Shown here: in pieces, positions 36,937 to 46,675 of the stretch | How the letters are laid out: every line of letters starts with the position of its first letter | Numbering within the stretch: the first letter of the stretch is position 1 | Source of the DNA: Mongoliimonas terrestris | Lineage (GTDB): Bacteria > Pseudomonadota > Alphaproteobacteria > Rhizobiales > Pleomorphomonadaceae | Assembly (NCBI RefSeq): GCF_001927285.1 | Contig: NZ_MSIG01000003.1 | Location: forward strand, 310,001 to 374,000 | DNA: 64,000 bases | Reading direction: 5' to 3' | Notes under the pieces: generated by a model | Databases searched by the model: none | Told to the model about the DNA's origin: nothing | The model's input: only the letters and a program-made list of their open reading frames with translations | Program-made: the position numbers and the translations under genes

Positions 36937-38085
36937 ATGTCGAAATCCGTCGGACCGGTGAAGCGCACGTTCGCACCTTGGCTGGATCCGAATGCCAAGG
37001 CCTACATCCGGTTCGAGAACGTCACCAAGAAGTTCGGTGACTTCACGGCCGTCGACAACCTCTCCATCGACATCTACGAGCGGGAGTTCTTCTCGCTCCT
37101 CGGCCCGTCCGGCTGCGGCAAGACCACGCTGATGCGCATGCTCGCCGGCTTCGACGAGCCGACCACCGGCCGCATCCTCCTCGACGGCAACGATCTTGCC
37201 GGCGTGCCGCCCTACCGGCGCCCGGTCAACATGATGTTCCAGTCCTACGCGCTCTTCCCGCACATGAGCGTGGCCGACAACATCGCCTTCGGCCTCAAGC
37301 AGGACGGCATGCCGAAGCCCGACATCGCCGCCCGCGTGGCTGAGATGCTGAAGCTCGTCAAGCTGGAGAAGTTCGCCAGCCGCAAGCCGCACCAGCTCTC
37401 CGGCGGCCAGCGCCAGCGCGTGGCGCTCGCCCGGGCGCTCGCCAAGCGGCCGAAGGTGCTCCTCCTCGACGAGCCGCTCGGCGCCCTCGACAAGAAGCTC
37501 CGCGAGGAGACCCAGTTCGAGCTGATGGACATCCAGTACGAGCTCGGCCTCACCTTCCTGATCGTTACCCACGACCAGGAGGAGGCGATGACCATGTCGG
37601 ACCGCATCGCCGTCATGGACCTCGGCCGCATGGTCCAGGTCGCCACTCCGGCGGAGATCTACGAGCAGCCGAACAGCCGCTACGTGGCCGACTTCATCGG
37701 CGACATCAACATTCTGGAAGGCACCGTGGCGGGCCTTGAGGGGCCGGTCGCCAAGGTGTCGAGCGCCGGGCTCGACAAGCCCATCGTCACCGAACACGCC
37801 GGCACGGCCAAGTCCGGCGACACGGTCTGGTTCGCCATCCGGCCGGAGAAGGTGCGCATCAGCCTCGATCCGCCCGCCGACCCCGCCCTCAACGTGGTCT
37901 CCGGCGAGGTGTGGGACATCGGCTATCTCGGCGACGTGTCGGTCTACCGGGTGAAGCTGCCGAACGGCGCCATCATGAAGTCCACCCTCGCCAACGTCAC
38001 GCGGCTCGTCGAGCGCCCCATCGGCTGGGACGACAAGGCCTATCTCTCCTGGCCGCGCGACGCCGGCCTGCTGCTCACGTCCTGA
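36937..38085 (+). CDS. potG: Polyamine ABC transporter ATP-binding protein (PotG-like)
   Basis: 382 residues. ABC ATPase with Walker A LGPSGCGKTTLMRMLAGF, Q-loop NMMFQSYALFPHMSV, signature LSGGQRQRVALARAL, Walker B VLLLDEPLGALD and H-loop FLIVTHDQEEAMTMSDRIAV. The C-terminal regulatory TOBE domain (about 290-382) includes WFAIRPEKVRISLDPP. The N-terminal extension PWLDPNAKAYIRFENVTKKF is typical of PotG. It energises polyamine uptake through PotH and PotI. It starts 183 bases after potF and 14 bases before potH. Confidence 0.9.
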   Translation: MSKSVGPVKRTFAPWLDPNAKAYIRFENVTKKFGDFTAVDNLSIDIYEREFFSLLGPSGCGKTTLMRMLAGFDEPTTGRILLDGNDLAGVPPYRRPVNMMFQSYALFPHMSVADNIAFGLKQDGMPKPDIAARVAEMLKLVKLEKFASRKPHQLSGGQRQRVALARALAKRPKVLLLDEPLGALDKKLREETQFELMDIQYELGLTFLIVTHDQEEAMTMSDRIAVMDLGRMVQVATPAEIYEQPNSRYVADFIGDINILEGTVAGLEGPVAKVSSAGLDKPIVTEHAGTAKSGDTVWFAIRPEKVRISLDPPADPALNVVSGEVWDIGYLGDVSVYRVKLPNGAIMKSTLANVTRLVERPIGWDDKAYLSWPRDAGLLLTS

Positions 38086-38099
38086 CCGGGAGACCCGAG

Positions 38100-39005
38100 A
38101 TGCCCGCTCCCTCCGCCGCCGGCGGCCCCACCTGGACCAAGTGGCTGGTGGTCGCCGCGCCCTATCTCTGGCTGCTGGTCTTCTTCCTCGCCCCCTTCTT
38201 CATCATCGCCAAGATCTCCCTGTCGATGACGGCGATCGCCATGCCGCCCTACGTGCCGGTGTTCGACAGCCTGTCGAGCCTCGGCGAGAAGCTCGGCGAG
38301 CTGTCGTTCGAGAACTATCTCTGGCTGGCCGACGACCCGCTCTACTGGCGCTCCTATCTCTCCAGTCTCCGCATCGCCTTCATCTCCACGGCGATGCTGC
38401 TCCTCATCGGCTACCCGATCGCCTACGCCATGGCGCGCGCACCGAAGTCGGTCCGGCCGACGCTCCTGATGCTGGTCATCCTGCCCTTCTGGACGTCCTT
38501 CCTCATCCGCGTCTACGCCTGGATCGGCATCCTGAAGCCGGAGGGCCTGCTCACCGTCGCCCTGCAGGCGCTCGGCCTTCTCGGGCCCACCGAGCAGGTG
38601 CAGATCATGAACACAGAGACGGCCGTCTTCATCGGCATCGTCTACTCCTACCTGCCCTTCATGATCCTGCCGCTCTACGCGGCGCTCGAAAAGCTCGACG
38701 GCACGCTGCTGGAGGCCGCCTCCGACCTCGGCTGCCCGCCCATGAAGGCCTTCTGGGTCATCACCTGGCCCTTGTCGCTGCCGGGCGTGATCGCCGGCTG
38801 CTTCCTCTGCTTCATCCCCATCATGGGCGAGTTCGTCATCCCCGACCTTCTCGGCGGGTCCGACACGCTGATGATCGGCAAGACGCTCTGGAACGAGTTC
38901 TTCTCCAACCGCGACTGGCCGGTCTCCTCCGCCGTGGCGGTGGTGCTCCTCCTCATCCTGGTGGTGCCGATCATGATCTTCCAGAACGTCCAGCGGAAAG
39001 TCTGA
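38100..39005 (+). CDS. potH: Polyamine ABC transporter permease (PotH-like)
   Basis: 301 residues from the ATG at 38100. Six membrane segments; first segment APYLWLLVFFLAPFFIIAKI, then the long periplasmic loop. The ATPase-contacting EAA loop is LEAASDLGCPPMKAFWVITWPLSLPG. RVYAWIGILKPEGLL is typical of PotH/PotB. It forms the inner-membrane channel with PotI. Spacing of 14 bases to potG and of 14 bases to potI shows one operon. Confidence 0.9.
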   Translation: MPAPSAAGGPTWTKWLVVAAPYLWLLVFFLAPFFIIAKISLSMTAIAMPPYVPVFDSLSSLGEKLGELSFENYLWLADDPLYWRSYLSSLRIAFISTAMLLLIGYPIAYAMARAPKSVRPTLLMLVILPFWTSFLIRVYAWIGILKPEGLLTVALQALGLLGPTEQVQIMNTETAVFIGIVYSYLPFMILPLYAALEKLDGTLLEAASDLGCPPMKAFWVITWPLSLPGVIAGCFLCFIPIMGEFVIPDLLGGSDTLMIGKTLWNEFFSNRDWPVSSAVAVVLLLILVVPIMIFQNVQRKV

Positions 39006-39019
39006 GGGGGGCGCGCGCC

Positions 39020-39844
39020 ATGTCCAACAAGCTCTCCTGGTTCAACGTCACCTCGCTGACGCTCGGCTTCGCCTTCCTGTACATCCCCATCCTTCTCCTG
39101 GTGATCTTCTCCTTCAACGAGTCCCGCCTCGTCACCGTGTGGGGCGGCTTCTCGACGAAGTGGTACGGCGAGATGATCCGCAATCAGGCGCTCATGGACG
39201 CCGCCTGGGTCACCATCCGCGTCTCCTTCCTGTCGGCCACCATCGCGACCGTGCTCGGCACCCTCGCGGCCATCACCATGACGCGCTACGCCCGCTTTCC
39301 CGGCCGCCTGCTCTTCTCCGGCATGATCTACGCGCCGCTCGTCATGCCGGAGGTCATCACCGGCCTGTCGCTCCTCCTCCTCTTCGTCGCCATGGACTTC
39401 TCGCGCGGCTTCTGGACCGTCACCATCGCCCACGTGACGCTCACCATGTGCTTCGTCGCCGTCGTGGTGCAGTCCCGCCTCGTCACCTTCGACCGCAGCC
39501 TGGAGGAGGCCGCCCAGGACCTCGGCTGCCCGCCGGCCAAGACCTTCTTCGCCATCACCCTGCCGCTCATCCTGCCGGCGGTGGTGGCCGGCTGGATGCT
39601 GGCCTTCACCCTGTCGCTGGACGACCTCGTCATCGCGTCCTTCAACACCGGCCCGGGCGCCACCACGCTGCCCATCAAGATCTACAGCCAGGTCCGCCTC
39701 GGCGTGACGCCCGAGATCAACGCCGTCTGCACCGTCATGATCGCCGTCGTCGCCCTCGGCGTCATCGCCGCCTCCCTCTACACCAAGCGCGTCGAAGTCG
39801 AACGCGAACGCGCCGAACGCGCCGCCGTGGCGCAGGCGGGGTAG
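39020..39844 (+). CDS. potI: Polyamine ABC transporter permease (PotI-like)
   Basis: 274 residues from the ATG at 39020. Six membrane segments starting with FLYIPILLLVIFSFNESRLV, the PotI/PotC signature. The EAA loop is LEEAAQDLGCPPAKTFFAITLPLILP; FTLSLDDLVIASFNTGPGATTLP follows. Last gene of potFGHI. The C-terminus ends in a charged Arg/Glu/Ala tail (VEVERERAERAAVAQAG). A repeat-rich 540-base gap follows. Confidence 0.9.
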   Translation: MSNKLSWFNVTSLTLGFAFLYIPILLLVIFSFNESRLVTVWGGFSTKWYGEMIRNQALMDAAWVTIRVSFLSATIATVLGTLAAITMTRYARFPGRLLFSGMIYAPLVMPEVITGLSLLLLFVAMDFSRGFWTVTIAHVTLTMCFVAVVVQSRLVTFDRSLEEAAQDLGCPPAKTFFAITLPLILPAVVAGWMLAFTLSLDDLVIASFNTGPGATTLPIKIYSQVRLGVTPEINAVCTVMIAVVALGVIAASLYTKRVEVERERAERAAVAQAG

Positions 39845-40384
39845 GGAGGAGAGGGGGCGCTCGGCGGACGGATCGGGGAGGCGAGGGGAAGCTCGGCCGC
39901 GGGGCAGGGGCAGCGCGGTGGAACACGGCGGCGGGGCACCGGGCGGCACGTCCAATCCCTCCCTCGCGGGGTTTGGCCAAAGGCGAAGGCGAAGCAGTCC
40001 CGTGACTGCGGAGCGGGGTCCGGCCGAAGGCCGGGGGAGGGGTCTTTTCCCTCTCCTCCCCATAACGCGCGGCCGTCATCCCGGCGAACGCCGGGATCCA
40101 ACCGCCGCCCCGGCCACCCGCCCCGCCCCGGCCACCCGCCCCCGTTCCGCAACCCGCCCCGTCGGCTGGATCCTGGCGTCCGCCGGGATGACGGCGCGTG
40201 GGACAACCGCCGGCGCCCCACCTCGTGCCCGCGAACACCCCCAGCGCTCTGATCTCCGCAGCGGAACCGTAGGCCCTTTCTGCCCCCACTCCCCCCACCC
40301 CCGCCGCCGCGCTATGCTGCGCCGCCGCACCCATCCGCCCACCCCCACGCCCCACCCCACCCCCACCCCCGGAGACCCCCGCCC
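39845..40384. repeat. potI-aacS intergenic region with inverted REP-like pair
   Basis: No gene seen. GTCATCCCGGCGAACGCC-type hairpin at 40075-40100 is mirrored at 40167-40192 (TGGATCC...GGGATGAC), with Pro-codon-like CCGCCCCGGCCAC repeats between. This matches the family at 23029-23127. Upstream, hairpins GCAGTC-CCGT-GACTGC (around 39991-40006) and CCGGCC-gaa-GGCCGG (around 40020-40034) with a TCTTTT run just after may end potI transcription. Bases 40300-40384 are a C-rich stretch before the acetoacetyl-CoA synthetase start. Confidence 0.7.
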
Positions 40385-42352
40385 ATGACCGCCGACGCCC
40401 CGCTCTGGACCCCGTCCCCCGCCCGGGTCGCCGACGCCACCATGACGCGCTTCCGCCTCTTCGCCGAGGCGCGCGCCGGCCGGCCGCTCGCCGACAGCGT
40501 CGCCCTCCACGGCTGGTCGATCGCCGAGCCCGCCGCCTTCTGGGACGCGGTGTGGGACTTCTTCGCCGTCGTGGGCGAGAAGGGCGAGCGCCGCCTCGTC
40601 GACCCCACCCTCATGCCCGGCGCCCGCTTCTTCCCCGACGCGCGCCTCAACGTGGCGGAAAACCTCCTCAGCCGCGAAGGCCCCGACGACGCCCTCGTCT
40701 TCCGCGGCGAGGACAAGGCGGCCGCCCGCTGGTCATGGGACGACCTTCGCGCCGCCGTCTCCCGCCTGCAGCAGGCCTTCCAGGCCGCCGGCGTGCGCGA
40801 GGGCGACCGGGTGGCGGGTCTCCTCCCCAACCTGCCGGAGGCGGTCGCCGCCATGCTGGCCGCCGCGTCCATCGGCGCCGTCTGGTCGTCCGCCTCGCCG
40901 GACTTCGGCCCGCGCGGCATCCTCGACCGGTTCGGCCAGATCGAGCCCAAGGTGCTTCTGGCCTGCGACGGCTACTGGTACGCCGGCAAGCGCATCGCCA
41001 TCGCCGACAAGCTCGCCGAGGTCGTGCCCGAACTTACCTCCCTCACCGCCGTCGTCGTCGTGCCCTACCTCGGCCCCGACGAGGCCGAGGCCGTCGCCGC
41101 GCGCCTGCCCGCCGCCGTCACGTTGCCGGCCTTCCTCGCCCCGCACGCCCCCGCGCCGCTCGTCTTCGCCCGGCTGCCGTTCGACCACCCGCTCCTCATC
41201 CTCTACTCGTCCGGCACCACCGGCGTGCCGAAGTGCATCGTCCACCGGGCGGGCGGCGTGCTCCTCCAGCACCTGAAGGAGCACGGCCTCCACGCCGACA
41301 CCCGGCCGGGCGACCGCGTCTTCTACTTCACCACCCTCGGCTGGATGATGTGGAACTGGCTCGTCGGCGGCCTCGGCCTCGGGGCGACGCTCCTCCTCTA
41401 CGACGGCTCGCCCTTCCACCCCTCCGGCGCCGTCCTCTTCGACTATGCGGACGCCGAGGGCATGACCCTCTTCGGCACCTCCGCCAAATACATCGACGCG
41501 GTGAAGAAGGCCGGCCTCGTCCCGCGCGAGACCCACGCGCTCACCACCGTGCGCGCCATCGCGTCCACCGGCTCGCCGCTCGCCCCGGAGAGCTTCGATT
41601 TTGTCTACCAGGCCATCAAGCCCGACGTGCACCTCGCCTCCATCTCCGGCGGCACCGACATCGTCTCCTGCTTCGTCCTCGGCGATCCCACGCGCCCGGT
41701 GCGGAAGGGCGAGATCCAGGGCCCCGGCCTCGGCATGGCCGTGGAGGTGTGGACCGACGACGGCCGCCCCGCACCCGTCGGCGAGAAGGGCGAGCTCGTC
41801 TGCGTCAAGCCCTTCCCGGTGATGCCGCTGATGTTCTGGAACGACCCGGACGGCCTGAAGTACCGCGCCGCCTATTTCGAGCGCTTCGACAATGTCTGGT
41901 GCCACGGCGACTTTGCCGAGGTCACCCCCTCCGGCGGCCTCGTCATCCACGGCCGGTCGGACGCCACCCTCAACCCGGGCGGCGTGCGCATCGGCACGGC
42001 GGAGATCTACGCCCAGGTGGAGCAGGTGCCCGAGGTGGTCGAGGCGCTCGCCATCGGCCAGGACTTCGAGGGCGACGTGCGCGTGGTCCTCTTCGTGCGC
42101 CTCAAGGACGACACCGTGCTCGACGACGCCCTCGTCCAGCGCATCAAGACCCGCATCCGCACCGGCGCCACCCCTCGCCACGTCCCCGCCAAGATCGTCC
42201 AGATCGCCGACATCCCCCGCACCAAGTCCGGCAAGATCACCGAACTCGCCGTCCGCGACGTGGTCCACGGCCGCCCGGTGAAGAACAAGGAGGCGCTGGC
42301 GAACCCGGAGGCGCTGGAGCTGTTCAGGGGGCTGGGGGAGTTGGATGGGTGA
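40385..42352 (+). CDS. Acetoacetate-CoA ligase (acetoacetyl-CoA synthetase)
   Basis: 655 residues, adenylate-forming family. An N-terminal AACS region ([20 protein letters not shown]) is followed by ATP-binding core [18 protein letters not shown] near 277, [20 protein letters not shown], the [16 protein letters not shown] block, hinge [20 protein letters not shown], and catalytic lysine motif [18 protein letters not shown]. These are diagnostic for acetoacetyl-CoA synthetase, which activates acetoacetate from ketone bodies or PHB degradation; the two phasin genes in the window show the cell makes PHB. GGAG lies about ten bases before the ATG. Its stop is 12 bases from the convergent GHKL-nuclease gene. 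Confidence 0.9.
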   Translation: MTADAPLWTPSPARVADATMTRFRLFAEARAGRPLADSVALHGWSIAEPAAFWDAVWDFFAVVGEKGERRLVDPTLMPGARFFPDARLNVAENLLSREGPDDALVFRGEDKAAARWSWDDLRAAVSRLQQAFQAAGVREGDRVAGLLPNLPEAVAAMLAAASIGAVWSSASPDFGPRGILDRFGQIEPKVLLACDGYWYAGKRIAIADKLAEVVPELTSLTAVVVVPYLGPDEAEAVAARLPAAVTLPAFLAPHAPAPLVFARLPFDHPLLILYSSGTTGVPKCIVHRAGGVLLQHLKEHGLHADTRPGDRVFYFTTLGWMMWNWLVGGLGLGATLLLYDGSPFHPSGAVLFDYADAEGMTLFGTSAKYIDAVKKAGLVPRETHALTTVRAIASTGSPLAPESFDFVYQAIKPDVHLASISGGTDIVSCFVLGDPTRPVRKGEIQGPGLGMAVEVWTDDGRPAPVGEKGELVCVKPFPVMPLMFWNDPDGLKYRAAYFERFDNVWCHGDFAEVTPSGGLVIHGRSDATLNPGGVRIGTAEIYAQVEQVPEVVEALAIGQDFEGDVRVVLFVRLKDDTVLDDALVQRIKTRIRTGATPRHVPAKIVQIADIPRTKSGKITELAVRDVVHGRPVKNKEALANPEALELFRGLGELDG

Positions 42353-42364
42353 GGTTTGCTGCAT

Positions 42365-44377
42365 CTACTCACTGAACACACTCCGCCCTGAAAGCCCTGC
42401 GTGATCAAAGAATGCTTTGTTGCGTTCCTTTGCGTCGGTTAGCAGGGCGTCCCAACCAATCAACTCAACTATCCCATTGAATCCATGACGTGGCTGTAAA
42501 ATTCGGCCCCGTCCATCTGCTGTTCTTTGCCAGCTGTACGTCCAGTCTTCGAGTTTTCCCACAATATCTGCGATGATAAAACAGTAGAAAACGGCATCTC
42601 TATTTATCGTTATTGGCCTCCCTCTTACGTCTATACAGCCACCGGCAAGAAGTTTCTTGACGTACTTTTCCACCTGCATCTGTGGATTTTCGTCGTCATT
42701 GTATTCAGTGCGTCCTGGTCGTTTAAACTCTACCAACAGAATTCGAGATGGCTGGTCGGTTTGCCTCAATCCGTGTACGTGATCAAATACAAGAACATCC
42801 GCCCGTTCTTCGCTGTCAATTGCGCTAGAAAGCAGCGAGAATTCTGTATCTGAACTAAAATACTGAGCAAATGTGAGCCGCTCGTCGATTATCCAAAGGT
42901 CATGAGAGGCTGCCGAATCAATCCTACGCTGCCCGTCATCTAAAGTGTTTACTCGTACAGGACAAATCATAGAATGAAGAATATCTTCTCGTTGATAGGA
43001 GCTGTCCCTTTTTTCATGTCTTACACTTTGTAACAGAATCTCTATCATATCAAGAACGACTTTGCGTCGGATTACGTATTCTGCCAAGCTTTTCTGCTCG
43101 GCTTCCTCAATCGCCTCGCGCGCTTCTTTTATTGCGTCAACAAATCCGCTTATGTCAGCATTGCTGTTTTTCAATTTCTGTAGAACGACGCGAATTTTCT
43201 CACCTTGCCTTTGATCGCGCCTGAAACGCTCACGAGACAAATGGCCAAATATTGCGTCTTCACTTAACTCACCCGAAGGAATCCGTGCCTGTAGTTCCAC
43301 CACGTCTCCGAAAGCTACCGAGGGGTAAGACTCTGTGATGGCTGCAATTTTCTGCTGTTGCTCGCCATGCAACTTCGACAAGGGGGTCGCCAGAAAATCG
43401 GCTACATGGTTCCAAATATCCGAAACAATTCGCTCAAGAGTTGCATCTTCGAACAGAAAGTCAGTTCTTTCTTGATTGACGTTCCTATCTAGATATTCAC
43501 CCGTGAGTATGCCGTGAAAAACGCTTTGATTGTCATCACCAAAGTATTTTAGTCCAAGTTTAGCGTCTATACACTGTGAAACGACGGTTCTATCGTGAGC
43601 AATAAAATGTATAAAGTGATTACCCTTTAGGTCTGAGCTTGCTGTTTTTTCGCATTCGAGAAGAGCAAGTTTCAGCGTTTCGTATTCATCCGTTTCTACC
43701 TGGATGCCGTCCTTCTTAGATCTGACGATCGTCGAAAGAGAGTCTGGATATGTCCGAGATGTGTCCCCGCAGACTATCGTGATATTTGGGCATCTACCAC
43801 TGATCAGCGTTGGTAGAAAATGTGAAGTAAAATGTTGAAAAATGAACTCTTTCCGTCCGGGAAATTTCTTCAGATAGCCATTATCTCTTAGACCGCTGAA
43901 ACGCACAAAGAACATTGCATCATGGACGGATTCATCTGAGACTAAACTGTAATTTTGAATCTGCTCTTCCTGATCTAAGATGAAATCGAATTTACGACGG
44001 AAAAAGACATCTCCATCTTTAAAAACGGAATCGACAGAGATATCAAGAAAGCAGTCGAGCCAGAGTAAACGACCAACTCCCTTTCCGCCAATTGCAATTT
44101 TATTGTCTGTATCGGTAGTAGTAAATGCTTCGTAGTTGCGATTATCTAAGCCGTGGCCATTGTCCTGGATCGTTATCCAGAAGGCGTCTTTTTTCCTAAA
44201 TAGATTTACAACGATTGTGATCTGTCCGAGCGTTGCGACAGCATCGTCATAGCGATGTTGAACGGAATGGATAGAGTTGCTTACGGCTTCAAACAATGGC
44301 TGTAGAGCCCCGGAAACAGTCGCTGGCTTCGGAAGCCTTTCAATCCGCTTTAGCAGGTTCGATTTAAGCGAGGCCAA
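42365..44377 (-). CDS. GHKL (Hsp90/MutL/MORC-like) ATPase fused to a PD-(D/E)XK nuclease-like domain; candidate defence effector
   Basis: 670 residues from a TTG at 44375-44377 with AGGGAG eight bases upstream. The GHKL domain has Glu30 and Asn34 in LFEAVSNS (N box), Asp72-Gly74-Gly76 in QDNGHGLD (G1) and GGKGVGR at 97-103 (G2). A helical middle region (about 340-450, with [17 protein letters not shown]) is followed by [15 protein letters not shown] and a nuclease-like core: Asp527/Asp532 in ADVLVFD, then Glu550 and Lys552 in VEFKRP, with a downstream QVEKYVKKL helix. The gene is clearly AT-richer than its neighbours, so it was probably acquired. The combination is known from conflict-related proteins; I cannot tie it to a named system. 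Confidence 0.75.
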   Translation of the reverse strand: MASLKSNLLKRIERLPKPATVSGALQPLFEAVSNSIHSVQHRYDDAVATLGQITIVVNLFRKKDAFWITIQDNGHGLDNRNYEAFTTTDTDNKIAIGGKGVGRLLWLDCFLDISVDSVFKDGDVFFRRKFDFILDQEEQIQNYSLVSDESVHDAMFFVRFSGLRDNGYLKKFPGRKEFIFQHFTSHFLPTLISGRCPNITIVCGDTSRTYPDSLSTIVRSKKDGIQVETDEYETLKLALLECEKTASSDLKGNHFIHFIAHDRTVVSQCIDAKLGLKYFGDDNQSVFHGILTGEYLDRNVNQERTDFLFEDATLERIVSDIWNHVADFLATPLSKLHGEQQQKIAAITESYPSVAFGDVVELQARIPSGELSEDAIFGHLSRERFRRDQRQGEKIRVVLQKLKNSNADISGFVDAIKEAREAIEEAEQKSLAEYVIRRKVVLDMIEILLQSVRHEKRDSSYQREDILHSMICPVRVNTLDDGQRRIDSAASHDLWIIDERLTFAQYFSSDTEFSLLSSAIDSEERADVLVFDHVHGLRQTDQPSRILLVEFKRPGRTEYNDDENPQMQVEKYVKKLLAGGCIDVRGRPITINRDAVFYCFIIADIVGKLEDWTYSWQRTADGRGRILQPRHGFNGIVELIGWDALLTDAKERNKAFFDHAGLSGRSVFSE

Positions 44378-44502
44378 AACGTTTCTCCCTGGACGAAATG
44401 GTTGTATTCGACCAAGGAGCCTATCATTCCGAGTAAATTTAACTAGTGATACTTTCGGCCATTGGCCGATTTCGGTGCCGTGTCAACGGGTCGCCCCCCC
44501 CC

Positions 44503-46338
44503 TCACACCCCCACCACCACCCCCCGCTCCACCGGCGTCTCCGCCACCCTCTCCCTCTGGCTCCCCTTCGGCGCATCCCTGAAACTGCTCCGCGCCAGCA
44601 GGATCACCGGCGCCAACCCCGCCACCACGATCATCAGCGCCGCGATGGCGGCGTCCTCATACGTCCCCCGCGCCGCTTCGCCGTAGACCGTGGTGGCCAG
44701 GGTCTCGAAGTTGAAGGGGCGCAGCATCAGGGTCAGCGGCAGCTCCTTCATGCAGTCCACGAAGACGAGGAGGCCGGAGGCCGCGATGGCGGGCTTGAGG
44801 AGCGGCACGTGGATGGACGCCACCGTGCGGCCGGGGCGGGCGCCGAGGGAGCGGGCGGCCATGTCGAGGGTGGGGGGGATCTTGGTCAGCCCCGCCTCGA
44901 TGCCGCCGGACGAGACCGCCAGGAAGCGGATCACATAGCCCACCACCAGCACCACCCCGAGCGAGGAGAGCACGAGGCCGATCCGCTCGCCGGTCGCCGC
45001 GCGCCAGAGGTCCGCGATGGCGTTGTCCACCGCCGCGAAGGGCATCAGCATGCCGGCGGCCAGCACCGTGCCCGGCACCGCGTAGCCGAGGCCGGAGAGG
45101 CGGACGAGGGGCTTGGCCAGCCGATGCCGGGCGAAGCGGCCCGTGTAGGCGATCACCAGGCCCGCCGTCACGCACGCCACCGTGGCGCCGGCCGAGATCG
45201 TCACCGTGTTGATCACCCAGCCCGCGAAGGCGTCCGGCAGGCCGTTCTCGATCAGCCGGATCAGCGCGTGGTGGACGAGGTAGGCGGCCGGCACCAGGAA
45301 GCCAACGGCGATCGGCAGCGCGCAGGCGAGCGTCGCCAGCATCCCCGCGCCGCCCGTGAGCCCGATGGGGAGCGCCGGCCGCGTCTTCGACGCCCGGCCG
45401 ACGAAGCGCTGGCGGCGCCGGGCGGTGCGCTCCAGCGTCACCAGCATCACCACGAAGGCCAGCATCACGAGGGCGATCTGGGCCGCGCCCTCGATCGACG
45501 AGCGCGTCACCCAGGTGGAATAGATGGCGACCGTGAGGGTGCGCACGCCGAGGAATTCCGACGCGCCGATGTCGTTCAGCGCTTCCATCAGCGCAAGGCT
45601 GGTGCCGACGGCCACGGCCGGCCGGGCGAGCGGCAGCGCAACCTTGAAGAACACCCGGTTGCGCCCGGCCCCGAGCGTGCGCGCCACCTCCACCAAGGCG
45701 GGCGACTGCATCAGGAAAAGCGCCCGCGCCGGCAGGTAGACATAGGGATAGAGCACGAAGCCGAGGAGCAGGATGGCGCCCGGCAGCGAGCGGATCTCCG
45801 GAAACCAGAGGTCGCCGGGCCGCTCCAGGCCGAAGAGCGCCCGAAGCGCCGTCTGCACCGGGCCGATCGGGTGCAGCACGTCAAGGTATGCGTAGGCGAC
45901 GATATAGGTGGGCACCGCGAGCGGCAGCAGGAGCGCCCATTCGAACAGCTTGCGGCCCGGGAAACGGTACATGGCGACCAGCCACGCGGTGCCGACGCCC
46001 ACCACCGCCACCAGCGTGCCGACGCCGGCAAGGAGCAGGAGCGTGGTCCAGAGCGCCGTCGGCAATATGGTGCCGATCAGGTGGGGCCAGAGGTCGCCGG
46101 AGCCCTTGGCGGCATAGAAGACCAGCCCGCCGATCGGCGCCAGCACCAGCGCCACCAGAAGGCCGCTCGCCACCAGCCAGGGCCGGCTGGAGGCGTCCGC
46201 CGTGGAGGCCCGCTCGCCGGGCGGCACGGGCGGCTGGCGAAGGCTGTCGCGGCGGGCATGGCTGCGCGCGACCACATCCATCCGTCCGTCCGCTTCCCCC
46301 GCCGGGCGGGTGCCTGTCTCGCGTCCCGCCTCATCCAT
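44503..46338 (-). CDS. fbpB: Ferric iron ABC transporter permease (FbpB/SfuB-like, fused double permease)
   Basis: 611 residues with two permease halves of about six segments each (residues 50-320 and 335-600), as in FbpB. Each half has an EAA loop: LVEVARTLGAGRNRVFFKVALP in the first and LDMAARSLGARPGRTVASIHVP in the second. LLLPLAVPTYIVAYAYLDVL is typical of the family. It forms the inner-membrane pore for iron delivered by FbpA. The N-terminal 50 residues are polar and not conserved-looking; a later ATG is possible. No fbpC ATPase gene follows: the next position downstream holds the AT-rich GHKL-nuclease gene. Confidence 0.87.
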   Translation of the reverse strand: MDEAGRETGTRPAGEADGRMDVVARSHARRDSLRQPPVPPGERASTADASSRPWLVASGLLVALVLAPIGGLVFYAAKGSGDLWPHLIGTILPTALWTTLLLLAGVGTLVAVVGVGTAWLVAMYRFPGRKLFEWALLLPLAVPTYIVAYAYLDVLHPIGPVQTALRALFGLERPGDLWFPEIRSLPGAILLLGFVLYPYVYLPARALFLMQSPALVEVARTLGAGRNRVFFKVALPLARPAVAVGTSLALMEALNDIGASEFLGVRTLTVAIYSTWVTRSSIEGAAQIALVMLAFVVMLVTLERTARRRQRFVGRASKTRPALPIGLTGGAGMLATLACALPIAVGFLVPAAYLVHHALIRLIENGLPDAFAGWVINTVTISAGATVACVTAGLVIAYTGRFARHRLAKPLVRLSGLGYAVPGTVLAAGMLMPFAAVDNAIADLWRAATGERIGLVLSSLGVVLVVGYVIRFLAVSSGGIEAGLTKIPPTLDMAARSLGARPGRTVASIHVPLLKPAIAASGLLVFVDCMKELPLTLMLRPFNFETLATTVYGEAARGTYEDAAIAALMIVVAGLAPVILLARSSFRDAPKGSQRERVAETPVERGVVVGV

Positions 46339-46675
46339 GCGCCGACCCTTCGTTCATGCACACACCATGATGCATCCGCCGTGCCGAACCCACGCGCACT
46401 TCGCCATAGAACCCCGCGGCCGATGACGGTCGGCGGGCGGTCGGGGGTGAGGGCAGGGGGGCGGCGCGGGCGATCATCGGGGCCTCGGCGGGCGGGGAGG
46501 GCACCAGAAGGGGGGCCTTCATGGCAAAACCCGGCCCCCGAAGAGCGGGGACCGGGCGAGGGCGCGACTGTCGCCGGCGACAAGGGCTACAAACCCGCGA
46601 CATGGGCGGCGACAAAGCGCTACATCAGCCGCTTCATCGCCGCTACAATCGCGACAACCGGCGACAGGTTATGCC
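46339..46675 (-). other. fbpA-fbpB intergenic region
   Basis: 337 bases without a gene. Contains the terminator-like hairpin at 46526-46556. Next to the fbpA stop, GGCGACAA-type motifs recur (about 46575-46592, 46607-46626 and 46650-46672), each near a CTACA element. The meaning of these repeats is unclear. Confidence 0.4.
46526..46556 (-). terminator. Terminator-like hairpin after fbpA
   Basis: On the minus strand CCCGGTCCCCG pairs with CGGGGGCCGGG around a short CTCTT loop and is followed by TTTTG. It lies between fbpA and fbpB, so it should end much fbpA transcription while allowing some read-through into fbpB. Confidence 0.65.
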
